Shown here piece by piece: positions 1 to 11,593 of a stretch of DNA of 64,000 bases. The stretch covers positions 932,501-996,500 of the forward strand of contig NZ_JADCLL010000001.1 of NCBI RefSeq assembly GCF_015070375.1, written 5' to 3'. The stretch is from Nocardioides kribbensis (GTDB lineage: Bacteria; Actinomycetota; Actinomycetes; Propionibacteriales; Nocardioidaceae). Both the position numbers and the translations under genes were made by a program. The notes beneath the pieces are model-generated. The model was given only the letters and a program-made list of their open reading frames with translations, was not told where the DNA came from and did no database searches. Every line of letters starts with the position of its first letter. The first letter of the stretch is position 1.

Positions 1-290
1 GCCATGAGCTGGAAGCCGTAGCACATCCCGAAGACCGGGACGCCGGCCTCGAACAGCGAGGCGTCGATGCTCGGTGCGCCCTCGGCGTAGACCGAGGAGG
101 GCCCGCCGGAGAGGATGATCGCCTTCGGCCGGCGCGCGAGCATCTCGGCCACCGGCACGTGGTGCGGCACGATCTCGGAGTAGACCCGCGCCTCGCGGAC
201 GCGGCGGGCGATCAGCTGGGCGTACTGCGCGCCGAAGTCGACCACCAGCACGAGGTCGTGGTCGGGCAGCCCGGGCGTCTCGTCACTCAT
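1..290 (-). CDS. guaA: GMP synthase (glutamine-hydrolysing), N-terminal part
   Basis: This is the 5' end of a gene that runs off the left edge. The 96 visible residues form the start of the class I glutamine amidotransferase domain. [18 protein letters not shown] is the typical GuaA opening, followed by [10 protein letters not shown] and, at the edge, FGMCYGFQ, which leads up to the catalytic cysteine. GuaA converts XMP to GMP with glutamine and ATP in the cytoplasm. It fits with guaB and guaB3 on the same strand in this window. The ATG at 288-290 is preceded by TAGGCT with a 6-base gap and no ribosome binding site, so a leaderless transcript is likely. The ATP-pyrophosphatase domain lies outside the window. 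Confidence 0.95.
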   Translation of the reverse strand, partial: MSDETPGLPDHDLVLVVDFGAQYAQLIARRVREARVYSEIVPHHVPVAEMLARRPKAIILSGGPSSVYAEGAPSIDASLFEAGVPVFGMCYGFQLM

Positions 291-296
291 GGACCC

Positions 297-302
297 AGCC
301 TA
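297..302 (-). promoter_or_regulatory. -10 element TAGGCT, leaderless guaA start
   Basis: On the minus strand TAGGCT lies 6 bases before the guaA ATG. This TANNNT-N6-ATG arrangement puts transcription start at or next to the start codon. Seen directly; promoter function is inferred. Confidence 0.6.
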
Positions 303-373
303 TCGAGGCCCGGCACCGTGCCGTCGCGCCGGTCTCGGCCCCGGACGAGCGTGCGCAGGAGGGGGAAATGCAC

Positions 374-411
374 CAGGGCCCGGCCGGGGAGGGAGGGTTG
401 GCCGGGCCCTG
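374..411 (-). terminator. perfect 12-bp stem-loop downstream of the GMC oxidase
   Basis: CAGGGCCCGGCC at 374-385 pairs perfectly with GGCCGGGCCCTG at 400-411 around a 14-base loop. It sits in the 279-base gap between the 3' end of the GMC oxidase (570) and guaA (290), so it probably terminates the guaB3-era operon transcript. Only a short T stretch follows on the minus strand, as is common in actinobacteria. A second, longer-range pairing, ACCCGGCCT (450-458) with AGGCCGGGT (507-515), lies in the same gap. No gene was seen in the gap. Confidence 0.6.
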
Positions 412-569
412 ATCGTCCACGCCTCTGTTGGACAGCGCCTGGACCACTGACCCGGCCTTGGGAGGGAGCATGACTGCCGGGTCTGCTCACCTCAACGAGC
501 CCCCCGAGGCCGGGTTACGGGGCTGACAGGACTTCCTGCCAGAACCGCGCGCGGTCTAGACAGGCACCC

Positions 570-2297
570 TCAGCTGACCCCCACGATCGGCAGCCGCAGC
601 GCCGCCGGCGCCTGCGGAGGTACGGCGGGCGAGCGCGGCTCGACCGGGGCGACGCGCTCGTAGCCGGCCCCCAGGGGCGGGCGGCGGTCGGCCTCGCCCT
701 TGTTGGGCCACAGCGCCATCGCGCGCTCGGCCTGGGCGGTGATCGTCAGCGACGGGTTGACCCCGAGGTTGGCGCTGATCGCCGACCCGTCGGCGACGTG
801 GAGGCCGGGGTGGCCGTAGACGCGCTGGTAGGGGTCGACGACGCCGGTCTCGCTGCTCTCGCCGATGGCGCAGCCCCCGATGAAGTGGGCGGTGAGCGGC
901 ATGTTGAACGGCTCGCCGATGTTGCCGCCGGCAGTGCCGCCGAGCACGCCGGCGATGCGGCGCACGGCCTCGTTGGCCACCGGGATCCAGGTCGGGTTGG
1001 GCGCCCCGTGACCCTGGCGCGAGGTCATCCGCCAGCGCCCGGTGAGCCGGTCGCGCTTGCCGTAGGTGGTGATGGAGTTGTCGAGGCTCTGCATCACCAG
1101 CGCGATGACGGTGCGCTCCGACCAGTGGCGCAGGTCGTAGAGCTCGAGGAGCTTGGCCTTCTCGGTCCACATCGCCTTGAGCCAGGTGCGCCAGCGCGGG
1201 CCCTCGCCGTCGCCGTCGGTGAGGACGGTCTGCATCATCGCCATGGTGTTGAAGCCCTTGCCGTAGCGGCACGGCTCGATGTGGGTGTGCTCGTCGGGGT
1301 GCCAGCTGGAGGTGATGGCGACGCCGTAGGAGTAGTCGGTCGGGTCGGAGGCCGGCGCGATCGCGCCGAGGATCGACTCGGAGTTGGTGCGCGAGAGGTA
1401 GCCGAGCCGGTCCGACAGGCCCGGGAGGTGGCCCTCGTCCTTCATCCGGTGCAGCAGCTTCTGGGTGCCGAGCGAGGCGGCGGCGAAGACGACGTGCTCG
1501 GCGGTCAGGGTGCGGGTCGTGCGGGCGGTCGCGCGCTTGGCCTTGGTGTACTTGACCGCGACGTCGTAGCCGCCGCCGTCGCGGGGGCTGACCCGGGTCA
1601 CCGTGGTCAGCGGCATGACCCGCGCGCCCTTCTTCTCCGCGAGGTAGAGGTAGTTCTTGACCAGGGTGTTCTTGGCGTTGTGGCGGCAGCCCGACATGCA
1701 CTCGCCGCAGTTGAGGCAGGCGTTGCGGTCGGGGCCCTCGCCCCCGAAGAACGGGTCGGCGACCTTCTCCCCCGGCTCCTGGCCGGGGCCGCCGAAGAAG
1801 ACCCCCACCGGCGTCGGGTGGAAGGTGTCGGCCACGCCCATGTCGCCGGCGACCTTCTCCATGACCTCGTCGGCCGGGGTGCGCACGGGGTTCTCGACCA
1901 CGCCGAGCATCCGCTTGGCCTGGTCGTAGTAGGGGGCGAGCTCCTCGCGCCAGTCGGTGATCGAGGCCCACTGCGGGTCGGCGTAGAACTGCTCGAGGGG
2001 CTCGTAGAGGGTGTTGGCGTAGACCAGCGAGCCGCCGCCGACCCCCGCGCCGGCCACGATCAGGGTGTCGCGGACGGCGTCGATGCGCTGGATGCCGTAC
2101 ATCCCCAGCGCCGGGGCCCACAAGTAGCGCTTGAGGTCCATGGTGCCGGAGGCGAAGTCGTCGTCCTCGAAGCGCGGCCCGGCCTCGATGACGCCGACCT
2201 TGTAGCCCTTCTCGGTCAGTCGCAACGCGGTGACGGAGCCGCCGAAGCCGCTGCCGATCACCAGGACGTCGTAGTCGTGCTCCACGTGCTTGCCCAT
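570..2297 (-). CDS. choD: GMC-family FAD oxidoreductase, cholesterol oxidase ChoD-like
   Basis: The protein is 575 aa, close to mycobacterial ChoD. The N-terminus carries the FAD-binding GSGFGGSVTALRL motif and the IEAG acidic end of the second strand, and GVGGGSLVYAN follows. A cysteine-rich segment (CLNCGECMSGCRHNAKN, about residues 190-207) is typical of this ChoD-like subfamily. The C-terminal GMC half ends with HVADGSAI and a second nucleotide-contact region. The family oxidises alcohols or sterols with FAD, but the substrate here cannot be read from sequence. The symbol rests on similarity and on its place next to guaB3, guaB and guaA, as in mycobacteria. Its ATG overlaps the gabD2 stop by one base (TGATG), so the two are translationally coupled. 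The length of the 3' tail after the catalytic domain is ordinary. Confidence 0.8.
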   Translation of the reverse strand: MGKHVEHDYDVLVIGSGFGGSVTALRLTEKGYKVGVIEAGPRFEDDDFASGTMDLKRYLWAPALGMYGIQRIDAVRDTLIVAGAGVGGGSLVYANTLYEPLEQFYADPQWASITDWREELAPYYDQAKRMLGVVENPVRTPADEVMEKVAGDMGVADTFHPTPVGVFFGGPGQEPGEKVADPFFGGEGPDRNACLNCGECMSGCRHNAKNTLVKNYLYLAEKKGARVMPLTTVTRVSPRDGGGYDVAVKYTKAKRATARTTRTLTAEHVVFAAASLGTQKLLHRMKDEGHLPGLSDRLGYLSRTNSESILGAIAPASDPTDYSYGVAITSSWHPDEHTHIEPCRYGKGFNTMAMMQTVLTDGDGEGPRWRTWLKAMWTEKAKLLELYDLRHWSERTVIALVMQSLDNSITTYGKRDRLTGRWRMTSRQGHGAPNPTWIPVANEAVRRIAGVLGGTAGGNIGEPFNMPLTAHFIGGCAIGESSETGVVDPYQRVYGHPGLHVADGSAISANLGVNPSLTITAQAERAMALWPNKGEADRRPPLGAGYERVAPVEPRSPAVPPQAPAALRLPIVGVS

Positions 2298-3919
2298 CAG
2301 GCGCGCCCCAGCTTCTTCATCAGGCGGAGGTTGAGGGTCATCACCTTCGCGTAGGTCTCTTCCGACATGCCCAGCACGGGCGAGAACCGCAGCAGCCGCT
2401 GGGTGGCGACCGACTGCGACTCGGTGTAGCGGTGGATGCCCTCGCTGCCCTGGCGCCGACCCATGCCCGAGGCGCGCATGCCGCCCATCGGGGAGTCGAC
2501 GCTGGCGAAGGTCGCGGCGAAGGCCTCGTTGACGTTGACCGTGCCGCAGCGCACGCGCCGGGCCAGCTCACGGGCGCGCGCGCCGTCCTGGCTGTAGATC
2601 GAGGCGTTGAGGCCGTAGTCGCCGTCGTTGGCCCGGGCCACGGCGTCGGACTCGTCGTGGAAGCGGTAGAGCGAGATCACCGGGCCGAAGGTCTCCTGGC
2701 CGAAGCAGGTCATCTCGGGGGTCACGCCCTCGAGGATGGTGGGCTCGAAGACGAAGGGGCCGAGGTCGGGGCGGGCCCGTCCGCCGGTGAGCACGCGGGC
2801 GCCCTTGGCCACGGCGTCCTCGACGTGACGGGTGACGGTCTCGAGCTGGTCGGCGGAGATCAGCGAGCCCATGTCGTTCTCCCACGCCAACGTGGCTCCC
2901 AGCGTCATCGCCTGGGTGCGGGCCACGAAGCGCTCCACGAAGCGGTCGTAGACCTGGTCGGCCACGAAGAGCCGCTCCATCGAGACGCAGAGCTGGCCGG
3001 CGTTGGAGAAGGCACCGCGCACGGCGCCCTCGGCGGCGCGCTCCACGTCGGCGTCGCGCAGCACCAGCATGGGGTTCTTGCCGCCGAGCTCCAGCGAGCA
3101 GCCGATGAGCCGCTCGGCGCAGGCTTGGGCCACGCGGGTGCCGGTGGCCGTCGAGCCGGTGAAGCAGACGTAGTCGGACTTCGCGATGATCGACGTGCCG
3201 ACCACCGAGCCCGGCCCCGAGACGACCTGCCACAGGTCGCGCGGGAAGCCGGCCTCCTCCAGCAGCTGGGCGCCCAGCAGCGCGGTGAGCATGGTCTGGC
3301 TGTCGGGCTTGGCCACCACCGCGTTGCCGGCCATCAGCGCCGGCAGGCCGTCGCACAGCGCCATCGTGAAGGGGTAGTTCCACGGCGAGATGATGCCGAC
3401 GACGCCCTTGGGGACCCGGTTGACCTCGACCCGCGTCAGCACCGGCACCACGCCGGCCTTGCGCCGGGTGTCGAGGTGGTCGTGGGCCGTGCGGGCGTAG
3501 TAGCGCGCCGTCAGCGCGATGTGCAGGGGCTCGTCGAAGGCGTGCTTGCGGGCCTTGCCCGACTCCAGCACGATCAGGTCGAGGATCTCCTCCTGGCGGT
3601 CGAGCACGAGGTCGTGCAGCCGCATGAGGATCGCCGAGCGGTGCTCCAGGCTCGTGCGCGACCAGGCGACCTGGGCCCGGCGGGCGCGGACGAACGCCTC
3701 GGCCACGTCGGCCTCGCTCGACTGCGGCAGGTGGGCCAGCGGCGCCCCGTCGAGGGGCGAGCGCACCGGCACCGTCTCCCCCGAGGTGGCCAGGATGCGC
3801 TGGGTCAGCGAGGCGACGTAGTCGGGCTCGAGGGCGTAGGACGCGGTCGGGTCGTGCTCGGGGTCGTGCGGGCCCTCGACGAGCGGGCCGCCGGCCGGAC
3901 TGGGGTTCGCGGCGTTCAT
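2297..3919 (-). CDS. gabD2: NADP-type succinate-semialdehyde dehydrogenase
   Basis: This 540-aa aldehyde dehydrogenase is predicted to oxidise succinic semialdehyde to succinate in the cytoplasm, linking GABA or alpha-ketoglutarate breakdown to the TCA cycle. Visible motifs are IISPWNYPF (substrate and cofactor channel), VAKPDSQT, FTGSTATGTRVA (Rossmann), LELGGKNPMLV with the general-base Glu, and SNAGQLCVSMERLF with the catalytic Cys. ETFGPVISLYRF follows. The family assignment is secure. The succinate-semialdehyde call follows the GabD2 subgroup of actinobacteria and is less certain. Its ATG follows TACTCT with a 6-base gap, a leaderless arrangement. It is coupled to the downstream GMC oxidase. 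Confidence 0.8.
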   Translation of the reverse strand: MNAANPSPAGGPLVEGPHDPEHDPTASYALEPDYVASLTQRILATSGETVPVRSPLDGAPLAHLPQSSEADVAEAFVRARRAQVAWSRTSLEHRSAILMRLHDLVLDRQEEILDLIVLESGKARKHAFDEPLHIALTARYYARTAHDHLDTRRKAGVVPVLTRVEVNRVPKGVVGIISPWNYPFTMALCDGLPALMAGNAVVAKPDSQTMLTALLGAQLLEEAGFPRDLWQVVSGPGSVVGTSIIAKSDYVCFTGSTATGTRVAQACAERLIGCSLELGGKNPMLVLRDADVERAAEGAVRGAFSNAGQLCVSMERLFVADQVYDRFVERFVARTQAMTLGATLAWENDMGSLISADQLETVTRHVEDAVAKGARVLTGGRARPDLGPFVFEPTILEGVTPEMTCFGQETFGPVISLYRFHDESDAVARANDGDYGLNASIYSQDGARARELARRVRCGTVNVNEAFAATFASVDSPMGGMRASGMGRRQGSEGIHRYTESQSVATQRLLRFSPVLGMSEETYAKVMTLNLRLMKKLGRA

Positions 3920-3925
3920 GTACCG

Positions 3926-3931
3926 AGAGTA
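3926..3931 (-). promoter_or_regulatory. -10 element TACTCT, leaderless gabD2 start
   Basis: TACTCT on the minus strand is 6 bases upstream of the ATG of the aldehyde dehydrogenase, with no ribosome binding site in between. Confidence 0.5.
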
Positions 3932-3993
3932 TGTGACTGCGGTCTCCGCGACTACCCTTCGGTAGCCTTCGGCCGGGAAAGCCTGGTCACGCC

Positions 3994-5100
3994 TCAGCCG
4001 ATGACGACCCCGACCCGCTGGAACTCCTTGACGTCGGTGTAGCCCGTGGTCGCCATGGAGCGCTTGAGGGCGCCGATGAGGTTCATCGTGCCGTCGGCGA
4101 CGCGCGAGGGGCCGAAGAGGATCTCCTCGAGGGTGCCGACGGTCTCGAACTGCACGCGCCGACCGCGCGGCAGCTCGGCGTGGTGGGCCTCGGTGCCCCA
4201 GTGGAAGCCGTGGCCCGGCGCGTCGGTGGCGCGGGCGAAGGGAGAGCCGACCATGACCGCGTCGGCCCCGCAGGCGATGGCCTTGGCGACGTCGCCGGAC
4301 TGACCGATCGACCCGTCGGCGATGACGTGGACGTAGCGCCCGCCGGACTCGTCGAGGTAGTCGCGGCGCGCCGCGGCCACGTCGGCCACGGCGCTGGCCA
4401 TGGGCACGGCGATCCCGAGCACGGTGCGGGTGGTGTGGGCGGCCCCGCCCCCGAAGCCGACCAGCACGCCGGCGGCACCGGTGCGCATCAGGTGCAGCGC
4501 GGCCTGGTGGGTCGCGCAGCCGCCCACGATCACGGGCACGTCGAGCTCGTAGATGAACTCCTTGAGGTTCAGCGGCTCGGCCTGGCTGGAGACGTGCTCG
4601 GCCGAGACCGTCGTGCCCCGGATGACGAACATGTCGACACCCGCGTCGACCACGGCCTTGGCGAACTCCTTGGTGCGCTGCGGCGAGAGTGAGCCGGCCA
4701 CGGTCACCCCGGCCTCGCGCACCTCGCGCAGCCGCTCGGTGATGAGCTCGGGCTTGATCGGCTCCTCGTAGATCTCCTGCATCCGGCGGGTGGCGTCGAC
4801 GCCCTCCAGCCCCGCGACCTCGGCCAGGAGCGACTCGGGGTCCTCGTAGCGGGTCCAGATGCCCTCGAGGTTGAGGACGCCGAGGCCGCCGAGGCGACCC
4901 AGCGCGACGGCGGTCGCCGGCGACATCACCGAGTCCATGGGCGCCGCGAGCACCGGGAGGTCGAAGCGGTAGGCGTCGATCTGCCAGTGGGTGCTGACCT
5001 CCTCGGGGTCGCGGGTGCGCCGCGAGGGCACGATCGCGATGTCGTCGAAGGAGTAGGCACGCCGGGCGCGCTTGGCCCGGCCGATCTCGATCTCGGTCAC
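3994..5100 (-). CDS. guaB3: GuaB3-family IMP dehydrogenase-like protein
   Basis: This 368-aa TIM-barrel protein of the IMPDH/GMP reductase superfamily lacks the CBS (Bateman) domain. The N-terminal YSFDDIAIVPSRRT and PVLAAPMDSVMSP are typical of the family, as is the late phosphate loop IACGADAVMVGSPFA. In the flexible loop where IMPDH has the catalytic Cys (GSxCTTR), this protein reads GGGAAHTTR, so the Cys position is His. It therefore should not work as a standard IMPDH. The length and C-terminal KEFQRVGVVIG match the actinobacterial GuaB3 group, whose role is not settled. The GTG start is preceded by TAGCCT with a 6-base gap (leaderless type). It lies 55 bases after guaB. Confidence 0.88.
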   Translation of the reverse strand: MTEIEIGRAKRARRAYSFDDIAIVPSRRTRDPEEVSTHWQIDAYRFDLPVLAAPMDSVMSPATAVALGRLGGLGVLNLEGIWTRYEDPESLLAEVAGLEGVDATRRMQEIYEEPIKPELITERLREVREAGVTVAGSLSPQRTKEFAKAVVDAGVDMFVIRGTTVSAEHVSSQAEPLNLKEFIYELDVPVIVGGCATHQAALHLMRTGAAGVLVGFGGGAAHTTRTVLGIAVPMASAVADVAAARRDYLDESGGRYVHVIADGSIGQSGDVAKAIACGADAVMVGSPFARATDAPGHGFHWGTEAHHAELPRGRRVQFETVGTLEEILFGPSRVADGTMNLIGALKRSMATTGYTDVKEFQRVGVVIG

Positions 5101-5106
5101 CGGGGA

Positions 5107-5112
5107 AGGCTA
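5107..5112 (-). promoter_or_regulatory. -10 element TAGCCT, leaderless guaB3 start
   Basis: TAGCCT on the minus strand precedes the GTG start (5098-5100) by 6 bases. No Shine-Dalgarno sequence is present in the gap. Confidence 0.55.
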
Positions 5113-5155
5113 CTAGAGGTGCGCCGGGGCCCCGACGCGCAGGAGGCCCGGCGGA

Positions 5156-6670
<1,515 letters not shown>

Positions 6671-6678
6671 CCCGCGGC

Positions 6679-7590
6679 TCAGCCCGGGAGCGGCCTCAGG
6701 TCGCGCACGGGCACCCGCACGGTGAGGACGTCGGCGGCCATCCTGATCCGCCCCCGCATGCCCGCGGCCAGCACCATCGGCAGCACCGCCTGGTTGTCGG
6801 AGCGGGTGGTGAGCAGGATCTCGTCGGCGCCGAGCATGTGGGCCAGCCGCGAGGCGTCGACGAGCAGGCGCGTGCCGATGCCGCGGCGCTGGAAGCCGGG
6901 GTCGACCCGCAGCGCCACCGGGCGCACGACCGCCCCGTCGTCACCGGGCACCGGGTCGTGCACCGTGGCCAGGCCCACCACGGCGCCGTCGAGCACGGCC
7001 GAGACCGACGTCCCGTCCACGGCGTACTCGGGGGTCGCTCCTCCGCCCAGGCGTCGACCCGGGCTGGTCGTGCCGATCGCCGCCGACTCGCGGCTGCGCT
7101 GGAGCACGTCGCTGACCAGGTCGGCCATGGCCGCGCCGCGGGCGCGCTCGGTCTCGGTGAAGGGCGCCGCCCGGCGCACCTGCACCTGCACGTCACCGAC
7201 CGTCAGCTCCAGCGAGTCCTGCGGCGGACCCTCACCCGGCGCGGGGTCGGACTCGGCGTCGAAGAGCCCGGCGACCACCTCGGGGAAGGAGGTCGGGCGG
7301 GCCAGGATCGTGCGCGCCGCCTGGACGTAGCGGGTCGGCTGGTCGGAGAGGGCCGCCGCCGAGCACGGGGTGGCCGACACGTAGGTCCACCCCGACCCCT
7401 CGACCAGCAGCGCGAGGTCGTGGACGTCCCATCCCTCGGGGGTGCGCATCACGAGCTCGTCGGTCACGGCGTCGGCGCCCGGGAAGATCTGCAGACCCAG
7501 GATGTTGACCCCCGCCTCGCCGCAGCGCTGGGCCAGACGGGCGAGACCGCCGGGACGGTCGGGCATGGTCGTGCGCACTCTCCACAGCAT
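6679..7590 (-). CDS. ACT-like domain / GNAT acetyltransferase fusion
   Basis: The 303-aa protein has two parts. Residues 1-80 look like an ACT-type small-molecule sensor (WRVRTTMPDRPGGLARLAQ, then VNILGLQIFPG and DELVMRTPEGW). Residues about 190-300 form a GNAT acetyltransferase, with ALRVDPGFQRRGIGTRLL as the acetyl-CoA pyrophosphate loop. The combination suggests an amino-acid- or metabolite-responsive acetyltransferase, possibly of the protein-acetylating (PatA/KATms-like) kind; the substrate is not known. The ATG at 7588-7590 was taken as start. An in-frame GTG at 7597-7599 is an alternative. It follows guaB closely downstream-to-upstream (20-base gap) but is transcribed first, so it could lie in the same operon. 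The divergent neighbour is the GT-C gene. Confidence 0.75.
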   Translation of the reverse strand: MLWRVRTTMPDRPGGLARLAQRCGEAGVNILGLQIFPGADAVTDELVMRTPEGWDVHDLALLVEGSGWTYVSATPCSAAALSDQPTRYVQAARTILARPTSFPEVVAGLFDAESDPAPGEGPPQDSLELTVGDVQVQVRRAAPFTETERARGAAMADLVSDVLQRSRESAAIGTTSPGRRLGGGATPEYAVDGTSVSAVLDGAVVGLATVHDPVPGDDGAVVRPVALRVDPGFQRRGIGTRLLVDASRLAHMLGADEILLTTRSDNQAVLPMVLAAGMRGRIRMAADVLTVRVPVRDLRPLPG

Positions 7591-7710
7591 GTCGCCCACG
7601 CTCGCCGCCGCGCGTTGCCGGGAGGGATCGGGGATGTTTCGGGCGTGCAACGGCTGCTCGCAGCGTTGCGGTGCGACGTGGGCGGCCCCCGGCCTGAGAG
7701 GCTGTCGCCC

Positions 7711-9261
7711 ATGACGACGGCACCTGCGCGCGCGCTGCCGCCGTCGTCGGTGGTGCACCGCGTGGTGCACCGCGTGGGCGCGGCGGTCGAGTCACGCTGG
7801 ACGGTGCCGCTGGCGGCCGTGCTCGTCGTGCTGCTGCGCCTGCCCGGTCTCTCGCGGCCCGTGCGTGCCGACGAGGCCGGCTTCCTGCTGGTCGCCCGCT
7901 CCTGGGACCCCTCCCCCGACAGCGTCTACGGACGCTACTTCGTCGACCGGCCCCCGCTGCTCATCGAGGTCTTCCGGCTCTCCGACCTCCTCGGGGGGCC
8001 GCTGTTCATCCGGGTGCTGGGCGCGCTGGCCGCCGCCCTGCTGGTGGTGGCCGCGGCCCGCACCGCCCGGCTCGTGGCCGGGGAGCGCGCCGCCGGGTGG
8101 GTGGCGGTCGCGGTGGCCGCGATGAGCGCCAACACCCTCATCGACGCCGTCGCGGTCAAGGGCGAGCTCCTCGGCGTGCCCTTCGTGATGGCGGGCTGCT
8201 GGCTCTCGCTGCTCGCCCTGCGACGCGACTCCGCCACCCTGGCCTTCCTGGCCGGTGTGCTCGCCTGCACCGCGGTCGGCTTCAAGCAGAACCTCGCCGG
8301 CGGCCTGGCCTTCGCCGGCGCGCTCCTCCTCGCCTCCCTGCTCACCCGGGCCGTCGCCCCCGGCACCTTCGCCCGCCTCGCACTCGCCGGGCTCGCCGGC
8401 GCCGCCACCCCCGTGGCCGCCACGGTGGCGTGGGCGTGGTCGCAGGGCGTGCGCCTCGACGTGCTCTGGTACGCCGTCTACGGCTTCCGCTCCGACGCCG
8501 CCGCGGCGCTGGCCGGCGAGGCCACCGGCGAGCCCGCGACGCGGCTGGCCACCCTCGTGCTCAGCGCTGTCGGAGCCGGGATGCTGCTCATCGTCGCCGG
8601 CTTCGTGGTGCACGTGCGCGGCGAGTGGGCCGGCGACCCCGCCCTCACCGCCGCGACCGCCACCCTGGTCCTCTTCGACCTCACCGCGCTGGTGCTCGGC
8701 GGCAGCTTCTGGCGCGACTACCTGCTGGCCCTGCTCCCGGCCACCGCGCTGTGCGCCGCCCTGCTGGTGCGCCACGGGTCGCGGCGCGGCCTGCGCATGC
8801 GGGCGGTCATCCTCGGCGCGGCCGCCTCCACCGTCGTCTGCCTGCTGGGGTGGGTCGTGATCCAGGCCAGCGGGCTGCAGGAGTTCGACGAGGTGCGCAC
8901 CGGGCAGGCCGTCGGGCGGGCCGCCGCGCCCGACGACACGATGGTCGTCTTCGGGGGGCGTGCCGACCTCCAGCTGGCGAGCAGCATGGCCTCGCCGTAC
9001 GAGCACCTGTGGAGCCTGCCGATGCGCACTCTCGACCCCGACCTCGCCGAGCTCGCCGCGGTGGTCGCCGGACCGGAGCGTCCGACGTGGATCGTGGAGT
9101 GGGTCGACTTCACCACCTGGAGCCCGGCCGGTGGTGCGGCGCTGGCCGACCTCGTCGGGAGCGAGTACGTCGCGCACGGTGCGGGCTGCGGCGACACCGG
9201 TCGGACCGTGTGGCTGCTCCGCGGCGTCGAGCGCCCGGCGGTCACGCCCGACTGCGGCTGA
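7711..9261 (+). CDS. GT-C fold membrane glycosyltransferase (GT39/PMT-like)
   Basis: The 516-aa polytopic membrane protein has many hydrophobic segments from residue 30 to about 395 (WTVPLAAVLVVLLRLPG is the first). The first extracytoplasmic loop holds RADEAGFLLVARSW with an acidic pair region, then YFVDRPPLLIEVFRL, the layout of polyprenyl-phosphate-sugar-dependent GT-C enzymes. A soluble C-terminal tail of about 120 residues follows (VVFGGRADLQLASSM and TWIVEWVDF). Such enzymes transfer a sugar from a lipid carrier to a protein or cell-wall glycan outside the membrane. Donor and acceptor cannot be told. No sugar-activation gene is adjacent. The ATG at 7711 is the only start close to the conserved part; a 120-base divergent gap lies upstream. 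Confidence 0.75.
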   Translation: MTTAPARALPPSSVVHRVVHRVGAAVESRWTVPLAAVLVVLLRLPGLSRPVRADEAGFLLVARSWDPSPDSVYGRYFVDRPPLLIEVFRLSDLLGGPLFIRVLGALAAALLVVAAARTARLVAGERAAGWVAVAVAAMSANTLIDAVAVKGELLGVPFVMAGCWLSLLALRRDSATLAFLAGVLACTAVGFKQNLAGGLAFAGALLLASLLTRAVAPGTFARLALAGLAGAATPVAATVAWAWSQGVRLDVLWYAVYGFRSDAAAALAGEATGEPATRLATLVLSAVGAGMLLIVAGFVVHVRGEWAGDPALTAATATLVLFDLTALVLGGSFWRDYLLALLPATALCAALLVRHGSRRGLRMRAVILGAAASTVVCLLGWVVIQASGLQEFDEVRTGQAVGRAAAPDDTMVVFGGRADLQLASSMASPYEHLWSLPMRTLDPDLAELAAVVAGPERPTWIVEWVDFTTWSPAGGAALADLVGSEYVAHGAGCGDTGRTVWLLRGVERPAVTPDCG

Positions 9262-9298
9262 CCCGACCCCGACCCTGCTGACCGGCACCGACGACGAC

Positions 9299-9328
9299 GG
9301 CGCCGGGCCCCGTGAGGGACCCGGCGCC
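9299..9328. terminator. bidirectional stem-loop between the GT-C gene and groEL
   Basis: GGCGCCGGG-C-CCC (9299-9311) pairs with GGG-A-CCCGGCGCC (9316-9328) around the loop GTGA, with a single mismatch in a 13-bp stem. It lies between the 3' ends of two convergent genes, so it can stop both transcripts. Confidence 0.75.
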
Positions 9329-9356
9329 GCCGGTGGATCAGGTGGTGCCTAGCGGC

Positions 9357-10991
<1,635 letters not shown>

Positions 10992-11076
10992 TTAGAAGCA
11001 CGAGGCTTTCAAGCACTGGCCCTGACGCGACTGGACCCGGCCGGCAGCAGAACTGCCGGCCGGGATGCCAGGTGCG

Positions 11077-11370
11077 TCAGGAGACGACGGCGAGGACGTC
11101 GCGGGCGGAGAGGATGAGGTACTCCTCGCCGGCGTACTTGACCTCGGTGCCGCCGTACTTGCTGTAGATGACCTTGTCGCCGACGGCGACGTCGAGCGGG
11201 ACGCGGTTGCCCTTGTCGTCGATGCGGCCGGGGCCGATCGAGACGACCTCGCCCTCCTGGGGCTTCTCCTTGGCGGTGTCCGGGATGACCAGGCCGGAAG
11301 CCGTGGTCTGCTCGGCCTCGAGCGTCTTGACGACGATGCGGTCCTCGAGGGGCTTGATGTTGACCGACAC
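11077..11370 (-). CDS. groS: Co-chaperonin GroES
   Basis: The 97-aa heptameric lid for GroEL contains [16 protein letters not shown] and the mobile-loop region [36 protein letters not shown] and the C-terminal [11 protein letters not shown] follow. The reading frame is open further upstream, but GTG at 11368-11370 has GGAGG 8 bases before it and starts the protein at the conserved SVNIKPLED, so that start is chosen. Upstream lie two CIRCE operators, so heat-shock control by HrcA is expected. groL follows in the same operon. Confidence 0.97.
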   Translation of the reverse strand: MSVNIKPLEDRIVVKTLEAEQTTASGLVIPDTAKEKPQEGEVVSIGPGRIDDKGNRVPLDVAVGDKVIYSKYGGTEVKYAGEEYLILSARDVLAVVS

Positions 11371-11475
11371 GATGTCGACCTCCACTTTCGTCACTACTTG
11401 ATGGCGGGTGGTGCACGTCTGGGTCCACCGCTCGCGTGGCACGCCGTCGCGGGGGTCGCGCTGCGCTGCGGGTGG

Positions 11476-11502
11476 CTGGCACACTCACGGGGAGAGTGCC
11501 AA
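11476..11502 (-). promoter_or_regulatory. CIRCE operator 1 of groES-groEL
   Basis: On the minus strand TTGGCACTC-N9-GTGTGCCAG resembles the CIRCE consensus TTAGCACTC-N9-GAGTGCTAA, with about 14 of 18 positions conserved. HrcA binds such boxes and represses chaperonin genes until heat stress. Confidence 0.8.
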
Positions 11503-11510
11503 CCCTGAAA

Positions 11511-11537
11511 CTAGCACTCGCTCACCCTGAGTGCCAG
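11511..11537 (-). promoter_or_regulatory. CIRCE operator 2 of groES-groEL
   Basis: CTAGCACTC-N9-GAGTGCCAG on the plus strand (the element is palindromic) is nearly a perfect CIRCE box, centred 35 bp from the first. It also lies 57 bp ahead of the divergent methyltransferase gene, so that gene might be affected. Confidence 0.85.
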
Positions 11538-11593
11538 GGCCGGGGTCCCCCGCGGCTGCGCCGGCACCCGGACGGCCTGACAGGATCGCGGCC

